Shown in pieces: positions 1-13,553 of a stretch of DNA of 64,000 nucleotides. Position 1 is the first letter of the stretch; every line of letters begins with the position of its first letter. Both the position numbers and the translations under genes were made by a program. The notes below the pieces were generated by a model. The model saw only the letters and a program-made list of their open reading frames with translations. It had not been told where the DNA came from and did not search any database. This stretch comes from Nigrospora sphaerica (Eukaryota; Ascomycota; Sordariomycetes; Amphisphaeriales; Apiosporaceae), in assembly GCA_018287875.1 (NCBI GenBank), contig JAGVVL010000002.1, forward strand, positions 1,674,001-1,738,000. The letters run 5' to 3'.

Positions 1-912
1 CGGGCCGGGTTTCTTTGCCGCCTCACAGGGCTGAACCCATGTTTGCAGCTGCCGTGGCCTGTCTCGCGTAGAAAGACGGCAAGCTGTACTCCGTACACGC
101 ATCTCTATTGCACGCGTCGTCGGTGCCTCGCATCTCCCGGGACAGAGAGCACTGCACGAGCTGCGGAATCGCCAAGAAGGGGATTCGGCTTTCCGGTTTG
201 CGCATCATGGAGTTATGGGAGTACGAATCATGTGAGCGGGAGAGCTCGCTCACGCGGTCATGCATTATTGTCTTAGGTAGTAGTAGTCCGGTACATGAAG
301 CTATGTCTCCTGCACCCGTTCCCCAGGCGTGGCGTGAGCCGCTCGCTGCACATTCCTGGCCGAAGGCAGGTGTGTCCCACACGTGCCTTCCGAAAAATCT
401 GTTTTATTCTGCATCCGGGGGGTTTTGCCCCCTCCGGTCGGGTCTTCCCCCTCTTAACGCCTTCCAAGACAAAAGTCCCATCCGCAGCTGAGAATCCCGA
501 GTATTCAAGCGAGGCTAGCCTGATCCATTGCTAATAGCAAATCATTGGAAAGACGGAGACGGCCTCGTGCTGCATGCGCACCCGAAGAAACCTTGACGCC
601 TTTTCCTGTCCCTCCCTGGGAATACGCGTGAATAGCAACGCAACAATCCAGCCGCGATCCGAAAATCCAACATCATGACATGAAAACGTAAAAGGCTTGG
701 GTATCAATAGGTACGTGAGGAAAATGGTGACGAGTCGTTGTGGAGGTTAATATAGTGATGATGTGATGTGGTGTGTGGTGGTGTGGTGGCAATGTGTTGT
801 AGTGAGTGTGAGTTTGAGTATGTGTCTTGAGTATGGGTGTGAGTGTGGGTCGGTGCACATGTGGTGGCACAAAAAGGAGCAGCGCCTGTCACATCAATGC
901 GGCGGCCAACTC
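1..912. other. Left-edge intergenic DNA, no supported gene
   Basis: No open frame here resembles a known family. The part nearest the RasGEF stop is probably its 3' untranslated region and includes the GT-rich stretch listed separately. Confidence 0.6.
764..870. repeat. GT-rich low-complexity tract
   Basis: The plus strand is a run of degenerate GTG, TGTG and GAGTGT units. On the coding strand of the adjacent RasGEF gene this is a CA-rich stretch that begins about 45 bases after the stop codon, so it may lie in the 3' untranslated region. It is degenerate, not a perfect array. Confidence 0.7.
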
Positions 913-3900
913 CTAGACAGGCAACGTCAAGGTGTTGCTGTTGTTGTGGTTATGGCCCCGATCTCGAGTCATCCAACCAAAGAGATCGGCCTTCTGGCCA
1001 CCGTGACCATTCGTGGTAGGCGTTTCCACCTGTGCATTCTCCCTCGGCTCAAGCAACAAGCTCTTCCGGTAATAGCTGACTTGCATGCTGCCCTGGTCTG
1101 TCGATTCCTTGACTCGGACGAGCTCGGCCTGGAGCCAGTCCTGCAGGTCGGCAACCTCGGCGAGGCGGTAGGGTATCTGGAACCGCTGGAGCTCTCCGAT
1201 AATCTTGGCCGTCCGGCTGTGCTTGTCAAAGTTGACAACGGTCAAGCCCTGCTCCTCGCACCCAACGCCCGGCAATTGCTTGGTGGCCGGGTTGCCAATG
1301 TCGACAAAGGTCAGGTCGGTAAGGAACATGCCCAAGAAGGGCAGACAAGGAGGAACGTGCTCTTGGAGATGCGCCCGAAGCACCTTGTTGTTGTTGGCCG
1401 GCTCGACGATGGCCTGCAAGGACTGAAGCATCTCACGGCGCTTGACGCTGATGATGTCCCACGTCTTGCGCAGCCGGCTGATGATGGAACTGTTCAGGCT
1501 GCAGATGATGGACATCAGGCCATCGTAGTTGTGGAGCTTGAAGCACTCGTGGGCGATCTTGATCCATTGCTTGATCGCGGCCGCTCGCTTCTTGACGTCA
1601 GGGTACTGCAGGATGGTTTCGGCGACGAGGTTGGACACATCTGTCGTCAGGGCCGACATGGCCTTTACGTTGGGCGAGTCCGCTCCGCCCTTCTTCATCC
1701 ATTGCGAGCCCAGGAGCTCCTCGGGCAGGATGGAACAGAAGATGGTCATTTGCTTCAGCGTCAGCTGGCGGGCTATCTCCAGTGCGTCGAAGTCGAGAAT
1801 CGAAGGACATGTGCCGCCCGCCTTCCAGTTGTTCAGAAGGTTCTGCTGGCTTCGCGAGATGGCGGGGTTGGGCGCCGGAGTGTCGGCAGGGACGTATTGT
1901 GCAATGGATGTGCTGGTCTTGCCCATAGACGAGACAAGACGGGGTACCAGGGAACCGTCCGTGGACGACACCCGGTCGGCCAGTTCGGCCAAACGTCTAC
2001 CAGCCGAGGGGAGAAGCGAACCCAGAGTGAACTCGGCAAAGTGACGGATTACGGGCAAGGCGTCGCGGTCGGTGGCGTCACGCCAGTGCGACTCCAGCCA
2101 GCCCTTCATGACGTTGTAGACACGCAGGCGCACAGGGCTGGCCACTTGGGGTGTCTCTCCGACGTATTCGAAGCGATCAATCAGCGCCTCGGCAAGCTCC
2201 GAGGGCGTACAGAACAGACGGAATGTCAGGTAGAAGGCCGACACGAAGACGGCATCGGGAGTCGACTCGTGCGTCGTCAGGCGCTCGATCAAGGCCGGCA
2301 AGGAACCGCCAGTGACCTGACCCTCCTTGTTGTAGATCAACTCATGGGCAAACGTCTTCTCCATCAGTCTCGACTCGACCTCGTCCACTTCCTCGGCAGC
2401 ACTGTTGCTTCCCGATGCGCTGAGCTCCGAGAGGGAAGGCTTCACGCGAGGAACCAGGGCTTGGTCGGGCGTGGTGGCGCGCGTCGACGTCTGCGAGGCC
2501 ATGCTGGCCTCGGAGTCGCGACTGGCAAAGGTGGTGTTGGTGCCGGCGCTCAAGGCCGTGATTTCGGAGCGGAAGGAGCTTTGGTATTCACTGTCGTGGG
2601 ACTGGTCCGTCTTAGGGCTGTAGGACTCCTCGGCGGTCACAGTCGTCGTGAGTTTAGGCAGCGGAGGCAGCAGCTGCCGGATCGAGGAAACCGACGACGC
2701 CATGCTGGATTCGTTGTCGTCGACAAGAATGGACTGGGGTCGCGACGGCGGGGGCGAGCAGGGCGTCGCGTCTTCGTTTTCCGCAGCCTGGGGGATTTGG
2801 GGAAGCGGCTTCTCCATCGAGACATGGATGGGCCGGGCGGGAGAAGACGTCGTGGTTTTGGCCGGGCTGATGTTGCTGGGCTCGATGGCGTGGGTACCGG
2901 GAGGGGTTTGCGGTCGCTGGTTTCGCGTGGTGGGATGACTTGCCACTGTCAGCTGCGCGCTTTCAAGCACGCTCAGGTCAATACCCAAACCACCGTGGCC
3001 ATCCTCGAATTCAAAGTCGCCAATCCGTTCCAGCACCCATTTCGTCTTGGCCACGCACTCGCCCGCCGCCTTCACACAGCCCGTCGCCGCCAGCAGGAGG
3101 CGGCCATTGTCCTGGGCCACGATGACGTCGTCCGCATCCGGATCGACGGTGCTCAGGATGTCGCGGGCCGAGAAGACAAAGTCTCGGATGCGGTCGAACA
3201 TGGCCGTGCGGGCCTGGTCCAGCGGCTGCGAGCGGGCCGGGCTGTGCCTGCAAACACTGTCAATAACGGCAAAGAGCTCGCCGCCCGATGCCGCCGACTG
3301 CTTGATGGCCAGGGCCAGCTCCTGACGCGATTGCGACTGCAAGTGCAGCCGGCCGATGAAGGATCCCAGGTACGACAGGAAAATATCATGGCTCACGTTC
3401 AGCCGCTCCGAGACCAGGTTCTGTGGTTGGGACAGTGGGGAAGGGCCGACCATCGACACCCTGTGTGATATACCCGTCGACAGGCGATTTGCCGGCCCCG
3501 GGCTGACCTGCGACAGTCGGTTGCTGGCGCTCGAGTACACGGCTGACAAACGCCTGTTGGCTGCGGCGTTTGCTTGCGCATTCTCGCTGATGTGCGACGG
3601 TGCCAAACCGGCTGATACCCCTTCCTCGGCACCGCCGTTGCCTGCGTCACCCTCCACGGCCCCCTGCCCCTGTCTCTGCTCCAGCCCAGATGTCTCTGCC
3701 GGCGGCGTTGGTGGCACGTACGACTCCTCAGCCACCGTGGTCATGACCGTCACTGCCGGAGGCGCCCGCTGCCGTCTGTCCTCCTCCAGGAGATCCAGGA
3801 ACCGGACTCCTTTCAGCACGATATTGAAGGCCCCGAGGATCATCTCGTCGATCACGTCGTTGATTTCGTCGATCGGGTAGGCCGAAACTCGGAGCAGCTC

Positions 3901-4646
3901 TTGTAGCCGCTTGGCCGTCTTGACCAGCGCCGAGAGTTGCGATAGAAGCGACTTACGCCCGCGCCTCAAGCCCTCGCTCCTTTGGACGGTGGCTGTTTCG
4001 CGCGTGAGGCAATTGGTTCGCTCCTGGACTAGGGTTAGTCTCGGTCCAAGGTAAGGGTCGGGGTTCAGGCGCTCGAGTGACTTCGGGCACATACCAGCAA
4101 GTAGCGCACACCGGCAATGATGCCCTTCATGAATTCTTGGTTCCCGAAGATATCGCAGTCGTTGGTAGCGGTGCTCCGCAGCAGATCCCAGAAGTTGAGC
4201 AGTGCCTGGAGCAAATTCCTCATCTCCTCCGGGTCGTATGCCTCGCAGTAGTTGGTCGGAAGCCAACCCCGGGCGCCCGTCACCAGCAAGGTACCGTCGG
4301 CCCAACCATTGGTGTGAATCGAATGCACCAACACCACGTCACCCTCGGCCAAGGGCAGCGTGACGGTCGACTCGCCCGCGGCATAATCGGGCTGAAACGG
4401 GTAGAAGGCGCGCAGGAAGTTGTGAAAGATGGGATGGTGGACGCCCGTCTGGGCATCGAGGCCCTCGCTGTACTCGGTCGGGGTTGACGGAGGCGTCAGG
4501 TGGACGTCCGAGTAGGGCTCCAGTGATGAGGTTTGTGAAGATTCTTCGGGCGCCAGTGAGCCGTCGCTCGTCGAGCCAGACTGGCCCTTTTGGATGGCGA
4601 GAGGGGCCACCTGCAGGCTTGCCCGCGCGGAGTGGAGGTCGTCCAT
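913..4646 (-). CDS. cdc25: Ras guanine-nucleotide exchange factor, SH3-RasGEFN-RasGEF (Cdc25 type)
   Basis: Two exons, 4646-4095 and 4023-913, encode about 1220 residues. The 71-base intron has donor GTATGT and acceptor CAG ten bases after CTAAC, and splices in phase 0. An SH3 domain lies at residues 79-140 (FYPFQPDY start, GWLPTNY end). A long Ser/Pro-rich middle contains a helical block. RasGEFN spans about 730-865 and the RasGEF catalytic domain about 926-1157, with the conserved segments NFDKHSRTAKI and LQRFQIPYR near its end. The tail contains SLLLEPRE. By family knowledge it loads GTP onto Ras at membranes, upstream of cAMP/PKA and growth control. Length and architecture match fungal Cdc25 exchange factors; it is unrelated to the Cdc25 phosphatase. 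The start at 4646 is the first ATG before the SH3 segment. An upstream in-frame ATG at 4826 exists but precedes Arg-rich, non-conserved-looking residues. Confidence 0.93.
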
Positions 4647-6472
4647 TATGACTGACGGCGTGGTTGCCCGTGAAAAACCATGGGGTCGAGTTGGTGATGT
4701 GCCCGCGGGTATATGAGCCTTTGCAGCACGCTGCCGCAACCGTGGCAAAACCCTAGCTGCTCCAACCGGGGGAGAGCTCGACGTCGATTGCCGTAAGCAA
4801 AAGTTGCTCTCAGCTTGGCCCTGCAAGTTGGCGTGTTAGCCGTCCGTTCCGTCGAACAAGTGCCGATGCGCGTTTGTGGACGTGGGTGCGCAGAGGCAAT
4901 GATGGGATGAAGGGAGACTAGCGATGTCGACGTTTGGTACGGGGGAAACACCCGAGATTAGGAATCTCCGGGACATGTACTTTCTCATCCAGACTGGCGT
5001 CCGTCACCTCAATGCACCAGGGAGTTTCCTTGGCGCATAGTTTCGGGTTCCAGTCTGATGACGAGCGCCGTGTCGAAACGCTTAATGCCGGAGGCTAGGG
5101 CGACTGGGTTCTTCGAGACCCTGTCCGACCTTGTCTTACCGGAGCATGGGGAAAGGGTGTGGGCAGGCGGGTCGGAAGTATGTATCTGTGTGCATGGGCT
5201 GTACGTATCTCGCGTCCTCTGCCGCAGCAGCAACTCACTCTACTTACTAGATGACCTGGTCATGCCCTAGTCGCAGCAGAGTTCGGGGACCTGGCGGAGG
5301 CCAGCTGAATCGCAACGACGACTCAGCGGTTTAAGCACCAGACGGTGGACAGTGGCGTTTTGGAAGAAAAGGGAACGGGTCCTCCCTTGACGGCGGCGCC
5401 TAGCGAAGCGAACTTTGGTGCCCGACCACTGGAGACTAGAGGGCGGCGGAGCGGTTCGGGCTCAGGCCAGATCTGGTGAATCGGAGGGTGAGAGGCAAAT
5501 GCGGTCGTGTGCCTCGTCCAGTGCACGTAGGTACGGTGTAAGTGCGGAAACGACCGGCGTAACGAAGAACGCTTTGGGCTCGCTCGTCGTGGCTCGTCCC
5601 GCTCAGGAGCCGGCAAGTATGACGTCTCGTCGAGAGGGTCGCGGGAGCCGCGGTGGATGCAATAAGTATACGCACGCGTGCTGGCAAAGGCAACAGGGGC
5701 CGGACTGGGAGGAACAGCCAGACGGAAAGAGTGGTGATGGAAGCGAGTGGTTGACACACGGACAACAGGACACCCGCCCTGGGAGCTCGTGGTAGGTGAA
5801 TAGTCAGAACAAAGTGGCCCGGGCCCGGATCACGACGGCAACGGCACAGTCTGAACACAACCAAGCGCGTAGTAGCAGGATGGATGATGTAGTTCTGGTG
5901 GTGGGACAACAACAGACCACGGGTATATGGATGGGTATGGGTGGTATGGTACTGTGAGCATTAGAGAGGATGAGAGAGAACGAAGGGGTGCGTGCGAGCG
6001 GGCGCCGTACGGAGGGCGGGCAATAATAAGAACTCGCCGGCCGTCTCATGGATGCTACCTTACCCTCCAGAGGCCGGGAGCCAAACCAGTCCGAACTGAG
6101 ACGGGGTGTCTGGCTACTGCTACCCCGGACGTTGACCAGGGATGAGCAAGTTGAGGGAGTCGGCTACCATCCAGAATGCCGGCGCGCTGTGGACCGTGTG
6201 GTGGAGTGTGCGGCGAGGGCCAATTCTTTTTGCTAGGATCGTCAACAGAACCACGACCCTTCCTGTCCAGGATTGGGAGCCCTGATGGCCAGGCCTGACT
6301 AGCTTGTCCGTCGTTGTAACTAAGGTCGTTGGAACGGCCGTTGGGATACCCGGCTGAAGGCGCCTTGTCGTAACCCCTCCCCCCTCCCCCTCCTCTCTGG
6401 GATCCCTACCTTCCTCTCCCCCGTTTACCCCTAGTCGTCACTATCTCTTCTCTTCCATCCCAGCGAGCCGAG

Positions 6473-6498
6473 AAAAAAAAAAAAAAAGGGGGGGGGGG
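6473..6498. repeat. A15-G11 homopolymer pair
   Basis: Fifteen A residues (6473-6487) are followed directly by eleven G residues (6488-6498). Lengths of such tracts are error-prone in sequencing. Confidence 0.9.
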
Positions 6499-7590
6499 AG
6501 GGAAACCCCCAAAAGCCAGACGACATGGACCGCGGCCCAGCGCGACGCGATGACGATCACGAAAGCGGATAAAAACTTACGACACACGGTCAACGCTGGC
6601 GCGCTGGATCCATCAATCCATTTCACGTGCACCCAGGGCGGGTAAACGGTGCGTATGCGAATGGGCTCGAGTGCAACGACAGGGTCAGTGCCCCCAGCAC
6701 GTGTCTAATAAAAACAAATACACAACTGTTAGACATAGCGTTCCGCTTCGAGGGCGGAACGGCCCTGGGGAAAACGGTTCCTGGGTAAAGTAAAGCCAAC
6801 TTCAAGCCGGCCGCCCCCGCGTTGGGCGAGGACTTTCGGAGTGCATCCGTACATGGTATATCCCATCAACAAGGGACCGGGGCATTGAGGGGACCCGAAG
6901 TTCAGTTGAAGCTGTAGCGACTCCACTTCCAGGGCGCTCTGTCAAGGGCTCTCTCACACACGCATTCTCCGTTTTCTCTCCCGGGTGATTGATTGTGCAG
7001 GGACAGGGCCGAGCGGTACATGCTGCATACACGAGTACTTGCGCAGGTACAATCAGCTTGTACCTACATACATAAGCAAGCAGGTACTTAATATGCGTAA
7101 AGTGCAGTACATTGGATACCCACCTGATGTTGATGGATAGTTAGGGGATATGAGCATGGACAGGGGGCTTTCGAACGGCGAGAGGCAAGCGAAAGGGCAG
7201 AGAATCACTCATCCCTCCCTCTCAGCGCCTCGGAGCGAACCCGGTGGTGACAGCCCCACGCCCCTTCTTTGCTTTTACCAGGGCTCGCGTCGTTGACAGG
7301 TCGTCTAGGGCCAGGGCCGAGGCGGACGAGGGGGGCATTTTGGATGCACGAGCCTCTCCGGCAGAAGAGGTCTGGGCGTGGCCATGGATGACCGCACGAC
7401 CGCGATGAGGAGAAGCAGTGGCACGCTGCACGACGCACGAAGAGAGAAGCGAAGCGGGAAGCGGGAAGCCAGCGCAGCGCAGCGCAACGCAGCCATCACC
7501 AAACGCGCCCGCGAGCGCATCGGGTCTCCGGCCGCCCTTGCCCGTCTTTCAACGTGGGCCATCTCCCGTATCTGCCTCTTCATTGATGCA

Positions 7591-7602
7591 CCCCCCCCCC
7601 CC
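7591..7602. repeat. C12 homopolymer
   Basis: Twelve consecutive C residues in non-coding DNA. Confidence 0.9.
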
Positions 7603-8307
7603 ATTAACGGGGGCCCGTCGCCGGCTCAACTGCCTACTTGCGCGCTGACTGCAGCCGGTCAGTCCCGCGACGCGCCATTAGGGAACTTTAGGCCCGGCCT
7701 GTCTGGGAACGTGCATTAGCGAGCTTGCATGGGGAACGCAATGCGAACGTGTGCCCTGCGCGCCCTGCGGCGTTTCGCACCGCGAGAGAGAGGGAAAAAA
7801 AGGCGGCAGGCAGACAGTGCGGATGCGAGCCACAGAGGGACCCAAGCGCGTCCACTGACGGACAGGGGGACGGGACATCATAAGGGCATGGATGCAAGGA
7901 ACTGCGCTATCTGGGCTGGGATCTCGTACCTATCAGGCCACGACGGATAGCGTTAAAGCGCACGCCAAGCAGGTACGCTACAGACGTACCAATACCGTCT
8001 AGGGAAGATGAGATGCCGAGCGACCGGCCGGCAAAGAAAGGAAGGGAAGTGAGAGCCGGAAGCGCCTGGGCGGCGACGATTGGCATTTCAGGGTACAGCA
8101 GCTCTGCACGGTGGCTGCATGGCAAGGGGACAACCTTATTTTACAAATGGAGAGAGCTTCCAGGGGATGCATGGACGGACGGGTGAACGGTGAACGGATG
8201 GCTTCTTTCCAGGTTATCGAGGGTCCGGCGGGCCTAAAGAGGTACCCAATACTGGAGCGAGCAAGCAGGAGAGGATGAATCGACGATATCCTTGTTGTGG
8301 CTATCTT

Positions 8308-8327
8308 CTCGTCGTCGTCGTCGTCGT
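8308..8327. repeat. (TCG)n trinucleotide microsatellite
   Basis: About six tandem TCG units on the plus strand, outside any supported gene. Confidence 0.85.
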
Positions 8328-10929
8328 AGTAATTACCTGCCCGTCGTGCCCGCCCTCGATTGTGCAAGGTCATTGGATCCCATATTCCTGAGGCGCTTGT
8401 GTGATAGGGGATGCCATTTGCCCAAAAAGGTTTTCCCCTCCCCCTCTCCCCCACGCAGATCCCTACTTCCACGTACTTATCCACGGGTAAGCAGGTGCTA
8501 CCTACGGAGTATCTATGGGTTGAGATGACGGTATTGGATTGATTGGCCCCGTCTACGTAAGCCATTTTACGGCATGGGCGCATAGCTGCAGGTTCCCTAC
8601 GGGAAGCCGAGCCGATCAAAGTCGCCTGCTGGACGCCTGCGCCCAAGGTTACGGCTGCTGCAGCTCACAGACAATGGAGGATGGGCCCCAAAGCCTATCT
8701 GTCGATCGAGCCGATACGATAGACCGCTGTCGGTCGGGTATGGCCTGGTTGAGACGGGTGACGCGCAAAGGACCAGCTTTAGCATCGCGAGATGGGCACA
8801 TCTGGCATGCATCGGCCGGCGGGTTCAATACGACCTGACGCCTGTCGGCTGCAATGCACTCCACGCCCCCGGCCACTCCACGTCGACGCCACAGCGTGAT
8901 GGAGAAGAAGATGGAGGGGATGCCAAATACTGAGCACTAGTTGTATCTTTTTTTGGAGAGACAAGCTTCCATCGGAGCACCGGGGCCACCTCTACTCAGT
9001 ATAGACCACCTCTCCCTGAGACAGACCCGGGAGCTCACGGTTGTGGTAGAGATTGCCATCCACTGTCCCTTCGACTCGCCGCCGGGTACTTTACGTAAAA
9101 CCAATCGCCGCTGCTTGCGAGTAACCTCGTACGCATCCATCCTGTGACGCAACTCGATCCTCCCCGAATGTACCCATTTAAACCTCCTCTCCCGTGGACT
9201 AATGCCGGTGCCGCAGACGGACTCTGAGCTCTCGACGCGCTCGTTGACACTTGCACTCGTCGATCCCCCATGGCCAGGGGAACGCGCGCGGAGTGTCGGC
9301 GGGCCCTGGACAAGGGGAGCTGGGAGAACTGGCTGCAACGTCGCAGGCAGCTAGCTAGCTGATCGATCGGCAAGCACCTACATATGCAACCCACCCGAAG
9401 CCCAATATTTCATGTCCACCCTCAGAGCTATCGGACCGTCGAGCGTATACGATGCGATGCGGGACCTGTGGCTTGTATACTCCCCGTACTCGGTAGAAAG
9501 CTGGTACGGACGGGGTGGGAGAGCTTCCATTTCGCTTCTCCCGTGGCCATGAGAAATTTCCAAAACAGATTATCGAGAGATTACGAAGCCTCACCTGCTG
9601 GTACGCTACTGGTGCAATGTCACCTCGGCTCTCTTCCCCGTCTGCCGAGCTAAGCCATGACAGGTACCCCGTCACAATTTATCGCCCAATTGGGCCGACG
9701 TCGACGTGCTGGAACGGCAGCGCAGGCGACGAATACCACTGTACTTGGGCTTTGGACGGACCGGCCTGCGCTGCTCCAGGCACCCAGGTACTCACACGAG
9801 ATTAGCAGCAGGCCCGCTCCCAACACCACCTCCCAATCGCCTTCAGCATCACATCATATCACACCCCACAGTATGGAACCTTGCCTTGCCGCCGTTCTGC
9901 AGCTTCCTTGGTGTCCACTGCCGCGACTCGGCAGCTCTTGAGGTTTGTGCCCCTACGTCCACTCCCAGTTGATCTCCATTCTACAACTACAGCGGTGGGC
10001 TTCACCGGGGCGCTATGCGCGACCGGACAAGACCCAAGGCTCCCATCCAGCAGGTTCACTTTGATCCATGGAAGAGCAGGGTCCGGGGGGGATGCTGCCC
10101 GAAAATAGATGCCGGTCGTGCATATTCGAACTCGGGCTCCGGCTCACAGATACAGGTGCAGTGCCGCCATGGATGTACCCGGCCGATACCATGTACCTGC
10201 ACCGCCTATTTCACAACGGGGAGGGATGTCCATGGCAGTAGGAGGCCTTTCCCCTGCCCACTTCACGCTCGCGTCTTGTATATCTGCTACAAGTTGCAGG
10301 TATCGCTGCCGCCGCCGCCGGCTCTCGCGCGTCAAAATTCTGCCATGGGACGTCAGCAGCACGTGCTGGCTGACTTCCCTTGATAGAAGGGGCGGAACGG
10401 GGCTCAACTCAACGTGAGTGCCGATCACTTGCGGCCGCAACCAATTCCGTGCCACCCCGCCTAACCCCGACACAATCGAATCCCCACGCATGCAGGCACA
10501 GCGCGACAAGGCTGTCCCTGCGACCTTCACCAGCGCACTGTACGTAACCTTTCCAGTCTCACCCCCCCCCGACTTCTTGATCGCGTCTTTCGAGTTGGCT
10601 CTCGCCAATGACGTCTGATGCCCGCGTCCGACAGCCCGGCCAGGATTGCGACTGCCCGGTGGGCTGCCCGATCTGCATTCTACAGCGAGCCCCCAGGCAT
10701 CTGGACCGTCAATCTTTAAAGTAGTGAGCTGCAGGAAACCAATAGATAGGTAGAGTCTCCCCCGCGGCTTACATACTACCTGCGGACCAGCGGCCGGTGG
10801 ACCGCCACTCTTGCATATCGTCATCCATGCCGACAGGGCGCTCTCGTCACATACGAGAATACATCCGATTCGAATAGGCATTGCCCGGCTAACCAGCGCG
10901 TGCTCAAGCAGCCCGCCTGGGGCTAGGGT

Positions 10930-10977
10930 GGCTGCGTGGCCGCCTGACTGCGTGGCTGCGTGGCTGCGTGGCTCGTC
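10930..10977. repeat. Imperfect GTGGCTGC octamer repeat
   Basis: Units of GTGGCTGC recur with some substituted copies (GTGGCCGC, CTGACTGC); the last three are near-perfect. This creates short repetitive open frames that are not genes. Confidence 0.8.
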
Positions 10978-13531
10978 GGATGGATCTCGACCTCCCGCGT
11001 TGCTGGCCAGGGACAACGGGGCTTGCAGCGCAAACTGGCAGCGATTGCCTTTTGCTCCCGTCCGATATCACACCACATGATGCAGCTCGGCACCAGCCGC
11101 GCCCGGCTAAGACCTGACGGCCGCCATTCTAGTGGACCACGCAAGTTGGGCTTCTGGGTGTCCGGAATGCTGCCAGGATAGGAAGGTCTTCGCTTCAGTC
11201 AGGTGACGGCCGCTCGTCGGCGCTGGGCCGACCGCCACCGGCTGAGTCGATCCAGGACTCGACAGACTGTGTATTCTCTTCTCGCCTCCTCGTCCTGAAA
11301 TCTCGCCAACGGACATGAATCACTTTTCCTCGTGTCTCGTAGCTGTACAGCCTCCTTGCCTCGCCGCCCCGGCAGCTGGGACGCCCGTTGCCCCTTGCGC
11401 GTTCTGACACGCTCGTAACGTCACCCAGCGCGACGGCGCAGTCAAGTTGCAGGGTCACTAATACCCGGCTGGCTGGTTGATGACAACCCGTCATGCTGTT
11501 TAATTTCCACTGAACCGGTCTTGAGCCAACACTTGGGCCATGCTAAGCGCTGCGCCCGCGACCGGCGTCGAGTTCCGGGCCCCAATTGGCCCCGGGTACC
11601 CTATTGCCTCGGGGACAGCAATGACTAGTATACGAAAGGGGCGCCAATGGCAAACTAATCTATTCGCCGGCCAGGAAGAAAAAAAAAGACGGAGCTGCAG
11701 GATCCCGATTTGTGGATCGATCTTCCGTACCAATTTTCGCAGCCGCGCGTTTCCCGGGTCTTGGAACCTGGGGAGGCCCTTCGTGTTCTGCACGCACGAT
11801 AAAACATTTTTCTTCTGGCAGGTCTTGCTCTGGTCCCTTGCGCCTGCTCAGCTTAGGTGAGCCGCTTGATTGATACCACGGTCGGTCGCCCACAGGTACT
11901 TTACGGTGCAACGACGGGTCTCTCCTGACGTATTCGGCGGCCCATATCGCGTGGTCCCCGCCCGTGAAGGCCGGGTTCCGCACCGGCGCTTATCTTATGG
12001 ACTGGACAGTCCATAATGGGTGTAAAGTTGTCAATCGGAGGTGTGTACGCGCAGATAGTTTAATACCTGGCCCTGTCGCCTCGATGGACCTTGCATACAT
12101 GGCTCTTCGCACTTGCGCCGCGCCCCCCCACTGACCCCATTTTCGCAACCGAAACCGCAAGTATGAAGGATAGCCGGTCTTCATCGCCGGTCATTGGCAC
12201 TTCCCAACCTTCGACGGCAGAAAAAAGTCTCTTTTCTCATTCCCCCTCTTCCTGCCTTGCTATTCCCAGTTCCGCTGTCCCACCCCGAGTGACCGGCACG
12301 GTAATTCGCCAGCGAGCCGCTTGCCATACAGAACACAACGTGGGTTACTTGGACCCCTGGACCAGTATGAGCAACGAGGCCTTGTTTGGTTTAAGTAGGA
12401 CACGCAACTGCACGATAGACTAAGTACGCCGTATCGCTCGTCCGTTGTGCAGTACAATAATTACGAACCTCATGCCAACCGGATGCGGTTCCGTCTGCTG
12501 GAGGCCCAGCACACACCTCACTTCTCAAAGCACCCCGACTGGCCCTGTCATGGGTAGGTAGGCATATTGCATACGACTATGGGCAATTGAGTTTTTTTTT
12601 CCCCATTCAGTTGGTTTTAGCCTGCGTCAGCCCACCACGCCTGGGTACTACTGGAGACAAGGGGCATTAGCCTCAAACCCCCCGGGCCCCTCATGGCGAC
12701 AGCCCGTCGTCGGGTCGAAAGCAACGATTTGGCGACGGCTTGGTACAGATTGCCTTGATGTCCGCTTCTCGGCCGGGCAAGAGGTTCTCCAGCCGGCGCC
12801 CGCGGCCCTCGCATATGTTTTCCGCCTCCCCGGCCACCGTCCACTGGACGTGGACTAGTTTGACAATAGCGCGGGCCTTGGGTGTTTACAGCCGAGCTTA
12901 GCTTTACAAGCTCCACTGCGAGGTGTTGCCGGATCGCGGCCTACGAGCACCCGACACGGCAGGGTGCGAAACTATTCCCCTGGACATTCGTCCGGACCAG
13001 ACAAACGAGCCAGGGGGGGGGGGTTCGTGGTGCATAAACTACCGGACGGGGGGCCACCTAGCTACCTGTTTGGTAGGTTGGCGTTGAGCCTGGCGCGCAG
13101 TAGAGTGCTGACGATGGGCGGCAACTTGGCTTTCAGGGTCGTGATCGGCACAGGGGTCCATTACCTCGAGGCCAGTCCTGACAAGCGCTGGGCGGGGGGC
13201 CGCCTCCAAGGCGAGGGCGCGCCGGGCAAACTCGCGGCCCCTTACGGTGGTTCTCTTAGGGGGCGAGTAGTTTCCGACGAGGAAGAGCGCCCTCGTTCGC
13301 AGGACCGAGAAGGCTTCCGGGTCCGGGTCCCGGTGCTTGCGCCACCGCGAACTAGCCGGTCGCAACGACACTTTTTGCCGCCTGGCCCTTCTGGAAGATG
13401 CGTTGTGGCATGTATAGGAGGATCGGAAAGCACGCGAGCACCCATGCACCCATGCACACACTTACCTGGGCTGCTGTCCAACAAACAAGTACCTGGCCGC
13501 TCGGGTCAGCCAGGAGAAGCACGGCCCCTTT

Positions 13532-13553
13532 CCCCCCCCCCCCCCCCCCCCCC
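13532..13553. repeat. C22 homopolymer
   Basis: Twenty-two consecutive C residues, the longest C run in the window. Confidence 0.92.

Noticed and set aside
763..3468. 901-codon open frame antisense to the RasGEF gene
   Set aside because: It mirrors the RasGEF coding strand; GC-rich third positions suppress stops on the opposite strand. Its product has no family signal and its first part comes from the GT-rich tract.
10144..11016. 290-codon minus-strand frame in the first gene desert
   Set aside because: No domain, irregular codon use, start within the octamer repeat area; judged a chance frame.
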